From Winogradskyella jejuensis (GTDB lineage Bacteria; Bacteroidota; Bacteroidia; Flavobacteriales; Flavobacteriaceae): DNA of 64,000 nt. The stretch is from positions 124,001-188,000 of the forward strand of contig NZ_FQWS01000002.1 of assembly GCF_900129745.1 (NCBI RefSeq), in the 5' to 3' direction. The notes under the pieces are model-generated. The model did not search any database. It was not told where the DNA came from and worked only from the letters and a program-made list of their open reading frames with translations. Made by a program: the position numbers and the translations under genes. Positions within the stretch are counted from its first letter, which is position 1. The number at the start of each line of letters is the position of its first letter. Shown in pieces: positions 18,494 through 29,188 of this stretch.

Positions 18494-18525
18494 AAAAAGC
18501 CTTGAGAAATCAAGGCTTTTTATTT
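18494..18525. terminator. Bidirectional terminator between queE and DUF2911 gene
   Basis: A 12-bp stem (AAAAAGCCTTGA, loop GAAA, TCAAGGCTTTTT) with A and T runs on both flanks can serve both convergent genes. Confidence 0.85.
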
Positions 18526-18540
18526 TTAAGAGCATGTTTC

Positions 18541-19080
18541 TTATTTCGTAAAAGGCACTGCAATTCTAACTTTGTCCCAGCCCATATGTAAATGTACACC
18601 ATCATCAGAAGGTTCAAAAGCCATAGAAAATGCTTCTAAAGATTCATCTCCCATAGTTACAGGCACTTTAATGCTAGCAACAGTATTCTCCTTTTTGTAT
18701 CCAGAAGCTCCCCAGTTATTTAGGTCAGAACTAACAATGACTTCCCATTCTTTTTCTCCTGGAATAGAGAATAAAGAGTATGTTCCAGCTTTTATTTTTG
18801 TTCCGTTGAGATTCATATCTACATTCAATATCAATTGAGTAGCTTCATTAGCTCCAGTTCTCCAAACTTTTCCATAAGGCGCTAAGTCTTCACCAACAGT
18901 TCTACCTTTAAGTTGTGGTCTACTGTAGTAAACTTTTGCTAATTGTTTGTTACCACGTCCTATTGAGGCAGCATCCATAGGGCTTTTGTCTAGGCCTCTA
19001 AATTTTTGAGCTTCAGCATTAAATGATACTAACATCATAAAAGCAAAAGCAACGGTTGTAAGTAGTCTAAAATTTTTCAT
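18541..19080 (-). CDS. DUF2911-family exported protein
   Basis: This 179-residue protein has a signal peptide (about 1-24, ending EAQK). Its mature domain matches the DUF2911 family: KVYYSRPQLKGRTV, GKVWRTGANEATQL, GTYSLFSIPGEKEWEVI. The family is common in Bacteroidota and its function is unknown; the beta-rich pattern suggests a periplasmic binding fold. It is monocistronic, with its promoter in the 238-bp spacer before asnB. Confidence 0.85.
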   Translation of the reverse strand: MKNFRLLTTVAFAFMMLVSFNAEAQKFRGLDKSPMDAASIGRGNKQLAKVYYSRPQLKGRTVGEDLAPYGKVWRTGANEATQLILNVDMNLNGTKIKAGTYSLFSIPGEKEWEVIVSSDLNNWGASGYKKENTVASIKVPVTMGDESLEAFSMAFEPSDDGVHLHMGWDKVRIAVPFTK

Positions 19081-19318
19081 AAGTGGTTTATTAAATAATA
19101 AGATCTAAAATTAGGTTGTATTTAAAGGCATCTGTCGTAAAAAAGTATTAAAATTTACAGATTGATAGCAATTAGTTTAAAATCAATCAAGTTAAGTTTA
19201 AAATTATATTAATTACATAGTTTTTATCTACATATTGAAACTAATAAGTGTTTTTATGTTTAATAAATGAAAGTTTAATTCCATATTTGCTTCATAATAA
19301 TATTTAAAAGAAAAGATT

Positions 19319-20980
19319 ATGTGCGGTATTGTATGTGCGTTCGATATAAAACAAAAAGCTGAAGATTTAAGACCTCAGGTTTTAGAGATGGCAAAATCTA
19401 TTAGACATCGTGGTCCAGACTGGAGCGGTATTTATAGTGATGAAAAAGTGATTATGGCGCATGAGCGTTTGGCGATTGTAGACCCAGCTTCTGGGAAGCA
19501 ACCTTTGTTTTCTGCGGATAAAAAATTAATCTTGGCAGCAAACGGTGAAATATATAACCATAGAGAGTTACGTGCTAAATTTCCAGATTACAAGTTTCAA
19601 ACTGAAAGTGATTGTGAAGTTATTCTAGCCTTATACCAAGAAAAAGGTCACGATTTTGTTGATGATATGAATGGTATTTTCGGTTTCGCTATTTATGATG
19701 TCGAAAAAGACGAATATTTCATAGCTCGAGACCACATGGGAATTATTCCATTATACATGGGCTGGGACAAAGACGGAACGTTTTACGTCGCTTCAGAATT
19801 AAAAGCGCTTGAAGGTGTTTGTACTAAGATTGAATTATTTCCTCCAGGACATTACATGAGTAGCTCGGACGGAAAATTGGTAAAATGGTACAAGCGTGAT
19901 TGGGCGGAATATGAAGCTGTAAAAGAAAACGAAACAAGTATTGCCGAGGTTAAACAAGCCTTAGAAGATGCCGTGCACAGACAGTTAATGAGTGATGTGC
20001 CTTATGGAGTATTGCTTTCAGGTGGATTAGATTCTTCAGTGACTTCTGCCATCGCAAAAAAATATTCTGAAAGACGTATCGAGGCAGACGATAAAGAAAA
20101 AGCATGGTGGCCACAATTGCATAGTTTCTCTGTAGGATTAGAAGGCTCACCAGATTTAGCAGCTGCTCAAAAAGTAGCTGACCATATTGGTACGGTTCAT
20201 CACGAAATTAAATTTACCATTCAAGAAGGATTAGATGCCATAAAAGATGTGATATACAATATCGAAACTTATGATATTACTACCATTCGTTCATCGACAC
20301 CAATGTATTTAATGGCACGTGTTATTAAATCAATGGGAATAAAAATGGTGTTATCTGGTGAAGGTGCAGATGAGATTTTTGGAGGCTATTTATACTTCCA
20401 TAAAGCACCAAATGCTCAAGAGTTTCATGAAGAAACTGTGCGTAAATTAGACAAATTACACATGTACGATTGTTTAAGAGCAAACAAAAGTTTAATGGCT
20501 TGGGGAATCGAAGGTCGTGTACCATTTTTGGACAAAGAATTTATGGATGTAGCGATGCGCATCAATCCAAAAGATAAAATGATTAATGGCGAGCGCATGG
20601 AAAAATGGGTAATCCGTAAGGCTTTTGAAGATATGCTACCAGAAAGCGTTGCATGGAGACAAAAGGAACAATTTAGTGATGGCGTTGGTTACAGCTGGAT
20701 TGATACCTTGAAAGAAATTGTAGATAAAGAAGTGACAGACGAGCAATTAGCAAATGCTAAGTTTAGATTCCCAATAAACACACCATTAAACAAAGAAGAG
20801 TTCTACTACCGCTCTATTTTTGAAGAGCATTTCCCAAGTGATGCAGCGGCTTTAAGCGTTCCACAAGAAGCAAGTGTGGCTTGTAGTACGGCAATAGCTT
20901 TAGAATGGGACGAAGCTTTTAAAAACATGAATGAACCATCTGGAAGAGCTATTGCTAACGTGCATGATGATAGCTATTAA
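19319..20980 (+). CDS. asnB: Asparagine synthase B (glutamine-hydrolysing)
   Basis: This 553-residue enzyme transfers amide nitrogen from glutamine to aspartate using ATP. The N-terminal nucleophile is C2 in MCGIVCAF, and the class-II glutaminase motifs RHRGPDWSG and ANGEIYNH follow. The synthetase domain has the ATP pyrophosphatase loop LLSGGLDSS near residue 233 and SGEGADEIFGGY. Length matches AsnB of E. coli. The gene stands alone, with a terminator at 21035-21060. Confidence 0.98.
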   Translation: MCGIVCAFDIKQKAEDLRPQVLEMAKSIRHRGPDWSGIYSDEKVIMAHERLAIVDPASGKQPLFSADKKLILAANGEIYNHRELRAKFPDYKFQTESDCEVILALYQEKGHDFVDDMNGIFGFAIYDVEKDEYFIARDHMGIIPLYMGWDKDGTFYVASELKALEGVCTKIELFPPGHYMSSSDGKLVKWYKRDWAEYEAVKENETSIAEVKQALEDAVHRQLMSDVPYGVLLSGGLDSSVTSAIAKKYSERRIEADDKEKAWWPQLHSFSVGLEGSPDLAAAQKVADHIGTVHHEIKFTIQEGLDAIKDVIYNIETYDITTIRSSTPMYLMARVIKSMGIKMVLSGEGADEIFGGYLYFHKAPNAQEFHEETVRKLDKLHMYDCLRANKSLMAWGIEGRVPFLDKEFMDVAMRINPKDKMINGERMEKWVIRKAFEDMLPESVAWRQKEQFSDGVGYSWIDTLKEIVDKEVTDEQLANAKFRFPINTPLNKEEFYYRSIFEEHFPSDAAALSVPQEASVACSTAIALEWDEAFKNMNEPSGRAIANVHDDSY

Positions 20981-21034
20981 TTAAACTAGCATATCAGTAG
21001 AAATTCTTTACAAATATTAATTAATTTAATTCAA

Positions 21035-21060
21035 AAATCTCGCTTCTGCGGGATTTTTTC
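21035..21060 (+). terminator. Intrinsic terminator of asnB
   Basis: The stem AAATCTCGC / GCGGGATTT (one G-T pair) with loop TTCT is followed by a T run. Confidence 0.75.
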
Positions 21061-21209
21061 AATTTTCAATTTTCAGACAAAATAAAAAACATTCAAAATT
21101 TAATTTAAGGTCATTTTAAAGCGATTTAAGCGACTTTTAGGTAATTAACAAATGTTGATAATTATTGCTTAAAACTAACAAAAAGCTTTAAAATAGCTTC
21201 GATATTTCT

Positions 21210-21217
21210 TATCTTTG
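21210..21217 (+). promoter_or_regulatory. -7 box of gyrB
   Basis: TATCTTTG is an exact TAnnTTTG match 77 bp before the gyrB ATG. No good TTG -33 element is present at the usual distance. Confidence 0.5.
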
Positions 21218-21226
21218 ATAGTACTC

Positions 21227-21258
21227 AAAAGAGGCGCAAAAAGCGTCTTTTTTTGTGT
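21227..21258 (+). promoter_or_regulatory. Terminator-like hairpin in the gyrB leader
   Basis: A stem of about nine pairs (AAGAGGCGC, loop AAAAA, GCGTCTTTT, with G-T pairs) followed by seven or more T's begins within about 10 bases of the predicted transcription start. It could act as an attenuator or as a 5'-end stabiliser. Confidence 0.45.
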
Positions 21259-21276
21259 ATATAAATTTAGAACTAA

Positions 21277-23244
<1,968 letters not shown>

Positions 23245-23263
23245 GATATAATCTTAAAACACT

Positions 23264-23295
23264 AAAAAAGAGCTACTATTAGTAGCTCTTTTTTA
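23264..23295 (+). terminator. Intrinsic terminator of gyrB
   Basis: A 14-bp perfect stem (AAAAAAGAGCTACT / AGTAGCTCTTTTTT, loop ATT) lies 20 bp after the stop codon. Confidence 0.9.
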
Positions 23296-23343
23296 TTTCT
23301 TAGATAGTATGATATAAATCATGGAATTTCCTCATTAAAACCT

Positions 23344-23351
23344 TAAATTTG
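23344..23351 (+). promoter_or_regulatory. -7 box of mdh
   Basis: TAAATTTG is an exact match to TAnnTTTG, 35 bp before the mdh ATG and just after the gyrB terminator. Confidence 0.5.
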
Positions 23352-23386
23352 TACTTCAAAATTTAATAACTCAAAAAAATATAAAA

Positions 23387-24313
23387 ATGAAAGTTACTGT
23401 AGTAGGCGCAGGTGCCGTAGGTGCAAGTTGTGCAGAGTATATCGCAATGAAAAATTTTGCTTCTGAAGTTGTTTTATTAGACATCAAAGAAGGTTATGCA
23501 GAAGGTAAGGCTATGGATTTGATGCAAACAGCATCTTTAAATGGTTTTGATACTAAAATAACTGGAAGTACAAGCGATTATTCTAAAACTGCAAATAGTG
23601 ACATTTGTGTTATTACATCGGGTATTCCTCGTAAACCTGGTATGACACGTGAAGAATTAATAGGTATCAATGCAGGTATCGTTAAGTCTGTTTCTGCTAG
23701 TTTAGTTGAGCACTCTCCAAACACTATTTTAATTGTAGTAAGTAACCCAATGGATACGATGACGTATTTGGTTCATAAAACTACAGATTTACCAAAGCAT
23801 AGAATTATTGGTATGGGAGGCGCATTAGACTCAGCACGTTTTAAGTACAGATTAGCTGAAGCTCTTGAAGCACCAATTAGTGATGTTGACGGCATGGTAA
23901 TTGGTGGTCATAGTGATAAAGGTATGGTGCCATTAACATCTCATGCTACACGTAACTCAATCAAAGTATCGGAATTTTTATCAGAAGAGCGCTTAGAGCA
24001 AGTCGCTGCAGATACTAAAGTTGGTGGTGCAACACTAACCAAGTTATTAGGAACATCCGCTTGGTATGCACCAGGTGCAGCAGTTTCTGGACTAGTACAA
24101 GCTATTGCCTGTGACCAAAAGAAAATTTACCCATGCTCTACATTATTAGATGGCGAATATGGATTAAGTGACCTCTGTATTGGTGTGCCTGTAATTTTAG
24201 GTAGAAATGGTATCGAAAAAATTGTTGATGTACCTTTAAGTGATGCTGAAAAAGCACACATGGCAGAAAGTGCCGAAGGTGTTCAGAAAACTAATGGATT
24301 ATTAGAGTTTTAA
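23387..24313 (+). CDS. mdh: Malate dehydrogenase
   Basis: This 308-residue LDH-like malate dehydrogenase reversibly oxidises malate to oxaloacetate with NAD in the citric acid cycle. It has the Rossmann GAGAVGASCAEY, the substrate-loop arginines in SGIPRKPGMTREEL, and the catalytic histidine in VIGGHSDKGMVPL. The DKG spacing differs slightly from the common GGHGDTMVPL. It is flanked by its own promoter and a terminator at 24340-24367, so it is monocistronic. Confidence 0.96.
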   Translation: MKVTVVGAGAVGASCAEYIAMKNFASEVVLLDIKEGYAEGKAMDLMQTASLNGFDTKITGSTSDYSKTANSDICVITSGIPRKPGMTREELIGINAGIVKSVSASLVEHSPNTILIVVSNPMDTMTYLVHKTTDLPKHRIIGMGGALDSARFKYRLAEALEAPISDVDGMVIGGHSDKGMVPLTSHATRNSIKVSEFLSEERLEQVAADTKVGGATLTKLLGTSAWYAPGAAVSGLVQAIACDQKKIYPCSTLLDGEYGLSDLCIGVPVILGRNGIEKIVDVPLSDAEKAHMAESAEGVQKTNGLLEF

Positions 24314-24339
24314 TAATCAAATTTTAGAATAAAAAGTTT

Positions 24340-24367
24340 CAAAAAGACCACTGGAAAGTGGTCTTTT
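24340..24367 (+). terminator. Intrinsic terminator of mdh
   Basis: The stem AAAAGACCACT / AGTGGTCTTTT with loop GGAA is followed by a T run. Confidence 0.85.
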
Positions 24368-24371
24368 TGTT

Positions 24372-24379
24372 TATATTTG
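24372..24379 (+). promoter_or_regulatory. -7 box directly before the 24384 gene (leaderless-type)
   Basis: TATATTTG is an exact TAnnTTTG match only 4 bases before the GTG start at 24384. It overlaps the tail of the mdh terminator. Confidence 0.4.
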
Positions 24380-24383
24380 GCGC

Positions 24384-24971
24384 GTGCGAATAAAATGGTA
24401 CATATTTAGTTATCTATTCTGTCTTACGGTAATGGGTATTGTTCAACAATCCCAAAATCCAAAGGCCAATCAAGAAGTTGTCCTTCAGTTTGAAGAGCAA
24501 CTTACAGATACTGAAGCGCAACAATCTTTAGAGGAGATTTCAATTTCTTTGGAAAAAATTGGAGTCGATGGGATTACAATTACTTCGGATAATGGTTTAT
24601 ATCGCATTTCCTACTATAGCAAATCTGCCGCCAAGAACATTAAAGAATTACTTTCGGAAACTGTTGGAATTTCACTGAGTGATAGTTCTGACTCAAGTGA
24701 AAAAGAAAGTAGAAAATTCGATTTTGATGTTTTAAAAATTGAGCCAGCAACTTCTAATTCTTGGGATTTTGAAGCACAAGAAGTGCCAATAGTAAACCTT
24801 AAGAGCGACCGCTCCTTTAACCCTGACGTTTTTAAGTTTCCAGTTTTAGTGGAAGCAGGGAAAATTACGTTTGATTTAAAAGTAGCCTACAATGCTAACC
24901 GACAGGTAGTATTTGTTTCAGACAATACATCTCATAACATTCCAGAAGTCCGAGCAGGGCCTTTAGCATAA
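24384..24971 (+). CDS. Hypothetical exported protein upstream of secDF
   Basis: This 195-residue protein starts at GTG 24384; the N-terminal hydrophobic stretch (YIFSYLFCLTVMGIV) looks like a signal peptide and would be lost from the next ATG. The mature part has an alpha-beta region with ITSDNGLYRISYYS and a C-terminal beta-rich part. I recognise no family. It lies between mdh and secDF, separated from secDF by 178 bp holding a palindromic repeat, so it is probably not in the secDF transcript. Confidence 0.65.
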   Translation: MRIKWYIFSYLFCLTVMGIVQQSQNPKANQEVVLQFEEQLTDTEAQQSLEEISISLEKIGVDGITITSDNGLYRISYYSKSAAKNIKELLSETVGISLSDSSDSSEKESRKFDFDVLKIEPATSNSWDFEAQEVPIVNLKSDRSFNPDVFKFPVLVEAGKITFDLKVAYNANRQVVFVSDNTSHNIPEVRAGPLA

Positions 24972-24998
24972 TTACATCACAATAGTGTTATTTTGAAC

Positions 24999-25078
24999 TG
25001 TCACACTGAGCGCAGTCGAAGTGTTGTTCAGAATTTCATACCATACAATTTAGATGCTGAAACAAGTTCAGCATGACA
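24999..25078. repeat. REP-like palindromic interspersed repeat
   Basis: An 80-bp element begins TGTCA and ends TGACA. It contains CTGAGCGCAGTCGAAGTG near the left end and a perfect 8-bp hairpin ATGCTGAA-ACAAG-TTCAGCAT at the right. Similar CTGAGCGCAGTCGAAG...GTTCAGCATGACA sequences are known as dispersed intergenic repeats in flavobacterial genomes. It is the only clear copy in this window. Confidence 0.75.
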
Positions 25079-25149
25079 ATCGGAAGAAATACTCTTTAAA
25101 TTTTTAATTTAACTATTATCGACATTAGTTCGATATAAAACCAAAAACA

Positions 25150-28100
25150 ATGCAAAACAAAGGATTAGTAAAGTTATTTGCTTTACTATTTGGATTGGTA
25201 AGTATCTACCAATTATCATTTACGTTCAAGGCAAATCAAATAGAAAAAGAAGCAAAACAATTTGCCCAATCTAAGTACACAGAAAGTAGTGAAATCGCTG
25301 CAGGAGAATTACGCTATTTAGATTCACTTAACAACCAAGAAGTTTATAACATGCTAGGTGTAAAGCAATTTACATATAGCGATGTTAAAGATAATGCCAT
25401 GAATTTAGGTCTTGACCTTAAAGGAGGTATTAACGCCATTATTGAGATTTCTGTAAAAGATATCTTAAAGGGTCTAGCAAACAATAGTAAAGACCCAATA
25501 TTTAATCAAGCCTTAGAAAAAGCAGAAGAGCTACAGAAAGATTCTCAAGATTCTTATCTAGAGAGTTTTTATACTGCTTTTGATGAAATTAAAGGTGATA
25601 CAAAATTAGCATCTCCAGATATTTTTGCCAACCGTACGCTAAGTGACGACGTAAAATTTAATATGTCAGATGACGAGGTGAAAAGTGTCATTACAAGAAA
25701 AGTAGATGAGTCTATTGTCTCAGCTTTCGAGGTATTACGTAATCGTATCGATGGTTTTGGTGTAACATCTCCAAATATTCAACGATTAGGAAATGGCGGT
25801 CGTATTTTAATTGAATTACCAGGAGCTAAAGACAAGAAACGTGTTGTAGATATCATTACAAAAACAGCACAATTACAGTTTTGGGAAACTTACAACACGC
25901 AAGATTTAGCGGGGTATTTATTTCAAGTTAACCAAAGATTAGTTGAGGCTCAAAAAGCTAAAACAGAAACTACTGAAGATGCCACTGAGCAAGATGAAGC
26001 TACGGAAGAGGTAGACTCTACATCTAGTGTTATTGAAAACTTGACAGGACAGATTGAAAATGATTCTACAGATGTTCGAGAGAATGTAAATCCTCTTGGA
26101 ATACAAAGTATTGGACAAGGCGGACCAGTTATTGGTATGTTCTTAGCTAAGGATAAAGATGATATTCTTAAGAAGCTTAACGCTAATCGTGACTTATTAC
26201 CTGTGGAACAGCGTTATGCTTTTTTTGCTTGGGGAAAACCAGCAGATAAAGATTCTGAGTTTGTAGAGTTATACGCGCTTAAAAGTAATAGAGATGGAGA
26301 GCCAGAGTTAAGTGGAGCTGTTATCACTGATGCAAGACAAGATTATGATCAGTTAAATAGACCAGCGGTGAGCATGCAAATGAATGCTAAAGGGGCTAAA
26401 ATATGGGAAGCAATGACTAAAGTTGCTTACGAAACAAGAGGCAACATTGCGATAGTATTAGATAGTACTGTGTATTCTGCACCAGGTGTAAGTACAGGGC
26501 CAATTTCTGGAGGTAATTCTCAAATTTCAGGCTCTTTTACTTTAGAAGAAGCAACGGATTTAGCAAACGTCTTAAGAGCTGGTAAATTACCAGCATCTGC
26601 TGAAATCGTTCAAGCAGATGAGGTTGGGCCATCTTTAGGTCAAGAAGCTATCGATAGCGGAATGGTCTCATTTGGTTTGGCTTTATTATTCGTTTTATTA
26701 TGGATGATTTTTTACTACGGTAAAGCTGGTGGTTTTGCAGATATTGCATTACTATTTAATATTCTTTTAATCTTCGGTGTGTTATCAGGATTAGGAGCTG
26801 TATTAACTTTACCTGGTATTGCAGGTATCGTATTAACTATTGGTATCTCTGTAGATGCTAACGTACTTATCTTTGAGCGTATTCGCGAAGAATTAGCAAA
26901 AGGGAAAGACCAGAAAATAGCCATTAAGGACGGTTTTGCTAATGCATTATCTTCAATTTTAGATGCTAACATTACAACTGGTTTAACTGCATTAATCTTA
27001 TTTGTATTTGGTACAGGACCAATCAAAGGTTTCGCAACTACGTTAATCATTGGTATTTTAACATCGTTATTTACAGCAATCTTTATTACAAGATTACTTA
27101 TCGATTGGTATGTAGGTCGTGGAGGAAAGTTAGATTTCTCTACAGCTATTACTAAAGGATTCTTACAAAATGTTAATATCAACTTCTTAGGGAAGCGTAA
27201 GATTGCTTATGTGATTTCTGGTATTTTAATTACAGCTGGTATTGCTTCATTATTTACAAACAAATTAGATGAAGGAATCGATTTTGTTGGAGGTAGAACT
27301 TACCAAGTGCGTTTTGCACAGTCTGTATCTACAGAAGAAGTTGCTAAAACTTTAAATGACCCAGCAGTATTTGGAAGTGCTGAGGTTAAGACTATTGGTA
27401 ATGATAATCAGTTAAAGATTTCTACGAAATATAAAGTTGACGATAATTCAACTGAAGCAGACGAAGAAGTACAATCTAAATTATATGAAGCTTTGAGAAC
27501 ATATTTGCCAGATGGTATTACATACCAAGAATTCTTAGATGGTTCTGGAGATGCTAAAATTGGTAAGATGTTATCCAGTAAAGTGAGTCCAACGATTGCA
27601 GATGACATTAAGAAATCATCGTTCTGGGCAATCCTAGGTTCTTTAGTAGTTGTATTCTTATATATCTTAATTCGTTTTAAGAGATGGCAATTCTCTCTTG
27701 GTGCTGTTGCGGCGGTATTCCACGATGTATTAATCGTGTTAGGTATCTTCTCATTAGCTTGGAAGTTTATGCCATTTAGTATGGAGATTGACCAGGCGTT
27801 TATCGCAGCCATCTTAACAGTAATCGGTTACTCGCTGAATGATACTGTGGTAGTATTCGATAGAATTAGAGAGTACCTTAATGAGCACACAAGTTGGGAG
27901 TTTGGAAAAACAATCAACGCTTCATTAAACAGTACATTAAGTAGAACATTAAATACATCGTTAACAACTTTAGTGGTGTTATTAGCCATGTTCTTCTTAG
28001 GTGCAGATTCTCTTAAAGGATTCTTATTTGCATTAATTGTTGGTGTGCTAGTAGGTACATACTCTTCGTTGTTTATTGCAACTCCAGTGATGTACGATAC

Positions 28101-28167
28101 AGCTAAGAAAGGTGATGCTGCTGAGTCTTTAAAGAAGAAAGTTAAAGAAGAAGAGGAAGAAGCTTAA
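25150..28167 (+). CDS. secDF: Fused protein-export subunit SecDF
   Basis: This 1005-residue fusion of SecD and SecF is a proton-driven RND-type subunit that pulls exported proteins through SecYEG. The first helix is at about 8-25, and the SecD P1 head includes LGLDLKGG and RNRIDGFGV. The SecD membrane block (about 500-640) has ISVDANVLIFERIREEL, and the SecF part (about 690-990) has GGRTYQVRF and GYSLNDTVVVFDRIRE. An acidic low-complexity insert at about 275-300 lies in the periplasmic region. The C-terminus is Lys/Glu-rich. Fused SecDF is the rule in Bacteroidota. Confidence 0.97.
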   Translation: MQNKGLVKLFALLFGLVSIYQLSFTFKANQIEKEAKQFAQSKYTESSEIAAGELRYLDSLNNQEVYNMLGVKQFTYSDVKDNAMNLGLDLKGGINAIIEISVKDILKGLANNSKDPIFNQALEKAEELQKDSQDSYLESFYTAFDEIKGDTKLASPDIFANRTLSDDVKFNMSDDEVKSVITRKVDESIVSAFEVLRNRIDGFGVTSPNIQRLGNGGRILIELPGAKDKKRVVDIITKTAQLQFWETYNTQDLAGYLFQVNQRLVEAQKAKTETTEDATEQDEATEEVDSTSSVIENLTGQIENDSTDVRENVNPLGIQSIGQGGPVIGMFLAKDKDDILKKLNANRDLLPVEQRYAFFAWGKPADKDSEFVELYALKSNRDGEPELSGAVITDARQDYDQLNRPAVSMQMNAKGAKIWEAMTKVAYETRGNIAIVLDSTVYSAPGVSTGPISGGNSQISGSFTLEEATDLANVLRAGKLPASAEIVQADEVGPSLGQEAIDSGMVSFGLALLFVLLWMIFYYGKAGGFADIALLFNILLIFGVLSGLGAVLTLPGIAGIVLTIGISVDANVLIFERIREELAKGKDQKIAIKDGFANALSSILDANITTGLTALILFVFGTGPIKGFATTLIIGILTSLFTAIFITRLLIDWYVGRGGKLDFSTAITKGFLQNVNINFLGKRKIAYVISGILITAGIASLFTNKLDEGIDFVGGRTYQVRFAQSVSTEEVAKTLNDPAVFGSAEVKTIGNDNQLKISTKYKVDDNSTEADEEVQSKLYEALRTYLPDGITYQEFLDGSGDAKIGKMLSSKVSPTIADDIKKSSFWAILGSLVVVFLYILIRFKRWQFSLGAVAAVFHDVLIVLGIFSLAWKFMPFSMEIDQAFIAAILTVIGYSLNDTVVVFDRIREYLNEHTSWEFGKTINASLNSTLSRTLNTSLTTLVVLLAMFFLGADSLKGFLFALIVGVLVGTYSSLFIATPVMYDTAKKGDAAESLKKKVKEEEEEA

Positions 28168-28187
28168 TTCTTCTCTTGCACTTAAAT

Positions 28188-28220
28188 AAAAAAAGACTGC
28201 TAATTGGCAGTCTTTTTTTT
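28188..28220. terminator. Terminator between secDF and the 28242 gene
   Basis: A stem AAAGACTGC / GCAGTCTTT with A and T runs on both sides can stop both convergent transcripts. Confidence 0.8.
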
Positions 28221-28241
28221 ATTTAATTAATTTAAGAATAT

Positions 28242-28679
28242 TTATTCAGATATGCGATAAAAAATAATACTGTCTGAATTGAAATCCGTTGGTCTAGTAT
28301 TGCTTCCGGTAAAGTTTATAGCCATTTGCATTTTGTCTTTATCAATCATTCTAAAGATACCTCTCATACGGCCAACTTCTTTGGCTTTCTTTTTATCCCA
28401 AATCACAAAGTTTATTTCGTGAGGGTCTTTTTTTGTGTTTATCTTATATTTTAAAGACGCATTTATTCCGCTGTGATTATAGGAAGTGCCACCCATGATT
28501 TCTCCACCAAACTCAAACGTGGCATAACGGTCTTTGGTTAATGTTAAATAACCAACATCACCTTTATCTCTTCCTTTCCATTTACCAATGTAGGATTTGT
28601 CTTTTTTACCAGAAAAAGAAGTGCAAACAAGAATAGTAAAAAGTAGTATTGTTGTATATTTAAAAAGTTTCAATACCAT
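28242..28679 (-). CDS. Small exported protein, unknown function
   Basis: This 145-residue protein has a signal peptide (about 1-23, hydrophobic TTILLFTILVC) followed by YIGKWKGRDKGDVGYLTL. That opening resembles lipocalin-like/TIGR03067-type beta-barrel proteins. It is last in a minus-strand run yidD-lgt-DUF192-this gene, 23 bp after the DUF192 gene. No catalytic motif is visible. Confidence 0.65.
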   Translation of the reverse strand: MVLKLFKYTTILLFTILVCTSFSGKKDKSYIGKWKGRDKGDVGYLTLTKDRYATFEFGGEIMGGTSYNHSGINASLKYKINTKKDPHEINFVIWDKKKAKEVGRMRGIFRMIDKDKMQMAINFTGSNTRPTDFNSDSIIFYRISE

Positions 28680-28702
28680 GGTAGTTGTATTTAATACAAT
28701 TT

Positions 28703-29188
28703 TTAAAACGAAATTTTATCACCAACTTTAATTCCCCATTGGTCGGAGAGTCCACCATTAATTTCTAAAACAAATTTAGCAGGGTAGTTTGATGGGAGAG
28801 AAGTTTCATCAAAAGGCTTAGCATTTTTTTGAAAACTTACAACAGTACTATCCGCTGAGATGTAAATAATATCTAATGGAATACGTGTGTTTTTCATATA
28901 GAAGCTACGAGGCGCTTCATTAGGAAAAATAAATAGCATGCCTTGTAATTCCTCCATACTATCTCTATACATCAAACCTGTTTGCGTTTGGTATTCATCA
29001 TCAGCAATTTCAATATCAAGGGTTTTTATAACAGAATCGTTACTAGCTTTTTTAAGCTGAAGTGTAGCTTCCTTTTTAAATGAAATGCCTTTGGATATCG
29101 ATTTGCTTTTAGAGTCAGAGTTGCATCCAATTAGTGCAATACTGGTCAATGCAATACATGAGAGTCTAAAAACTACTTTTTTAAGCAT
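28703..29188 (-). CDS. DUF192-family lipoprotein
   Basis: This 161-residue protein has a lipoprotein signal (lipobox IGC at about residue 22) and a C-terminal DUF192 domain: TGLMYRDSMEELQGMLFIF, PRSFYMKNTRIPLDII, VLEINGG. DUF192 proteins are small exported proteins of unknown function. Its ATG overlaps the lgt stop codon (TAATG), so the two are translationally coupled. Lgt is the very enzyme that lipidates such proteins. Confidence 0.88.
   Translation of the reverse strand: MLKKVVFRLSCIALTSIALIGCNSDSKSKSISKGISFKKEATLQLKKASNDSVIKTLDIEIADDEYQTQTGLMYRDSMEELQGMLFIFPNEAPRSFYMKNTRIPLDIIYISADSTVVSFQKNAKPFDETSLPSNYPAKFVLEINGGLSDQWGIKVGDKISF

Noticed and set aside
26715..27182. Minus-strand ORF of 155 codons inside secDF
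   Set aside because: Antisense to conserved SecDF membrane segments; lacks any recognisable domain.
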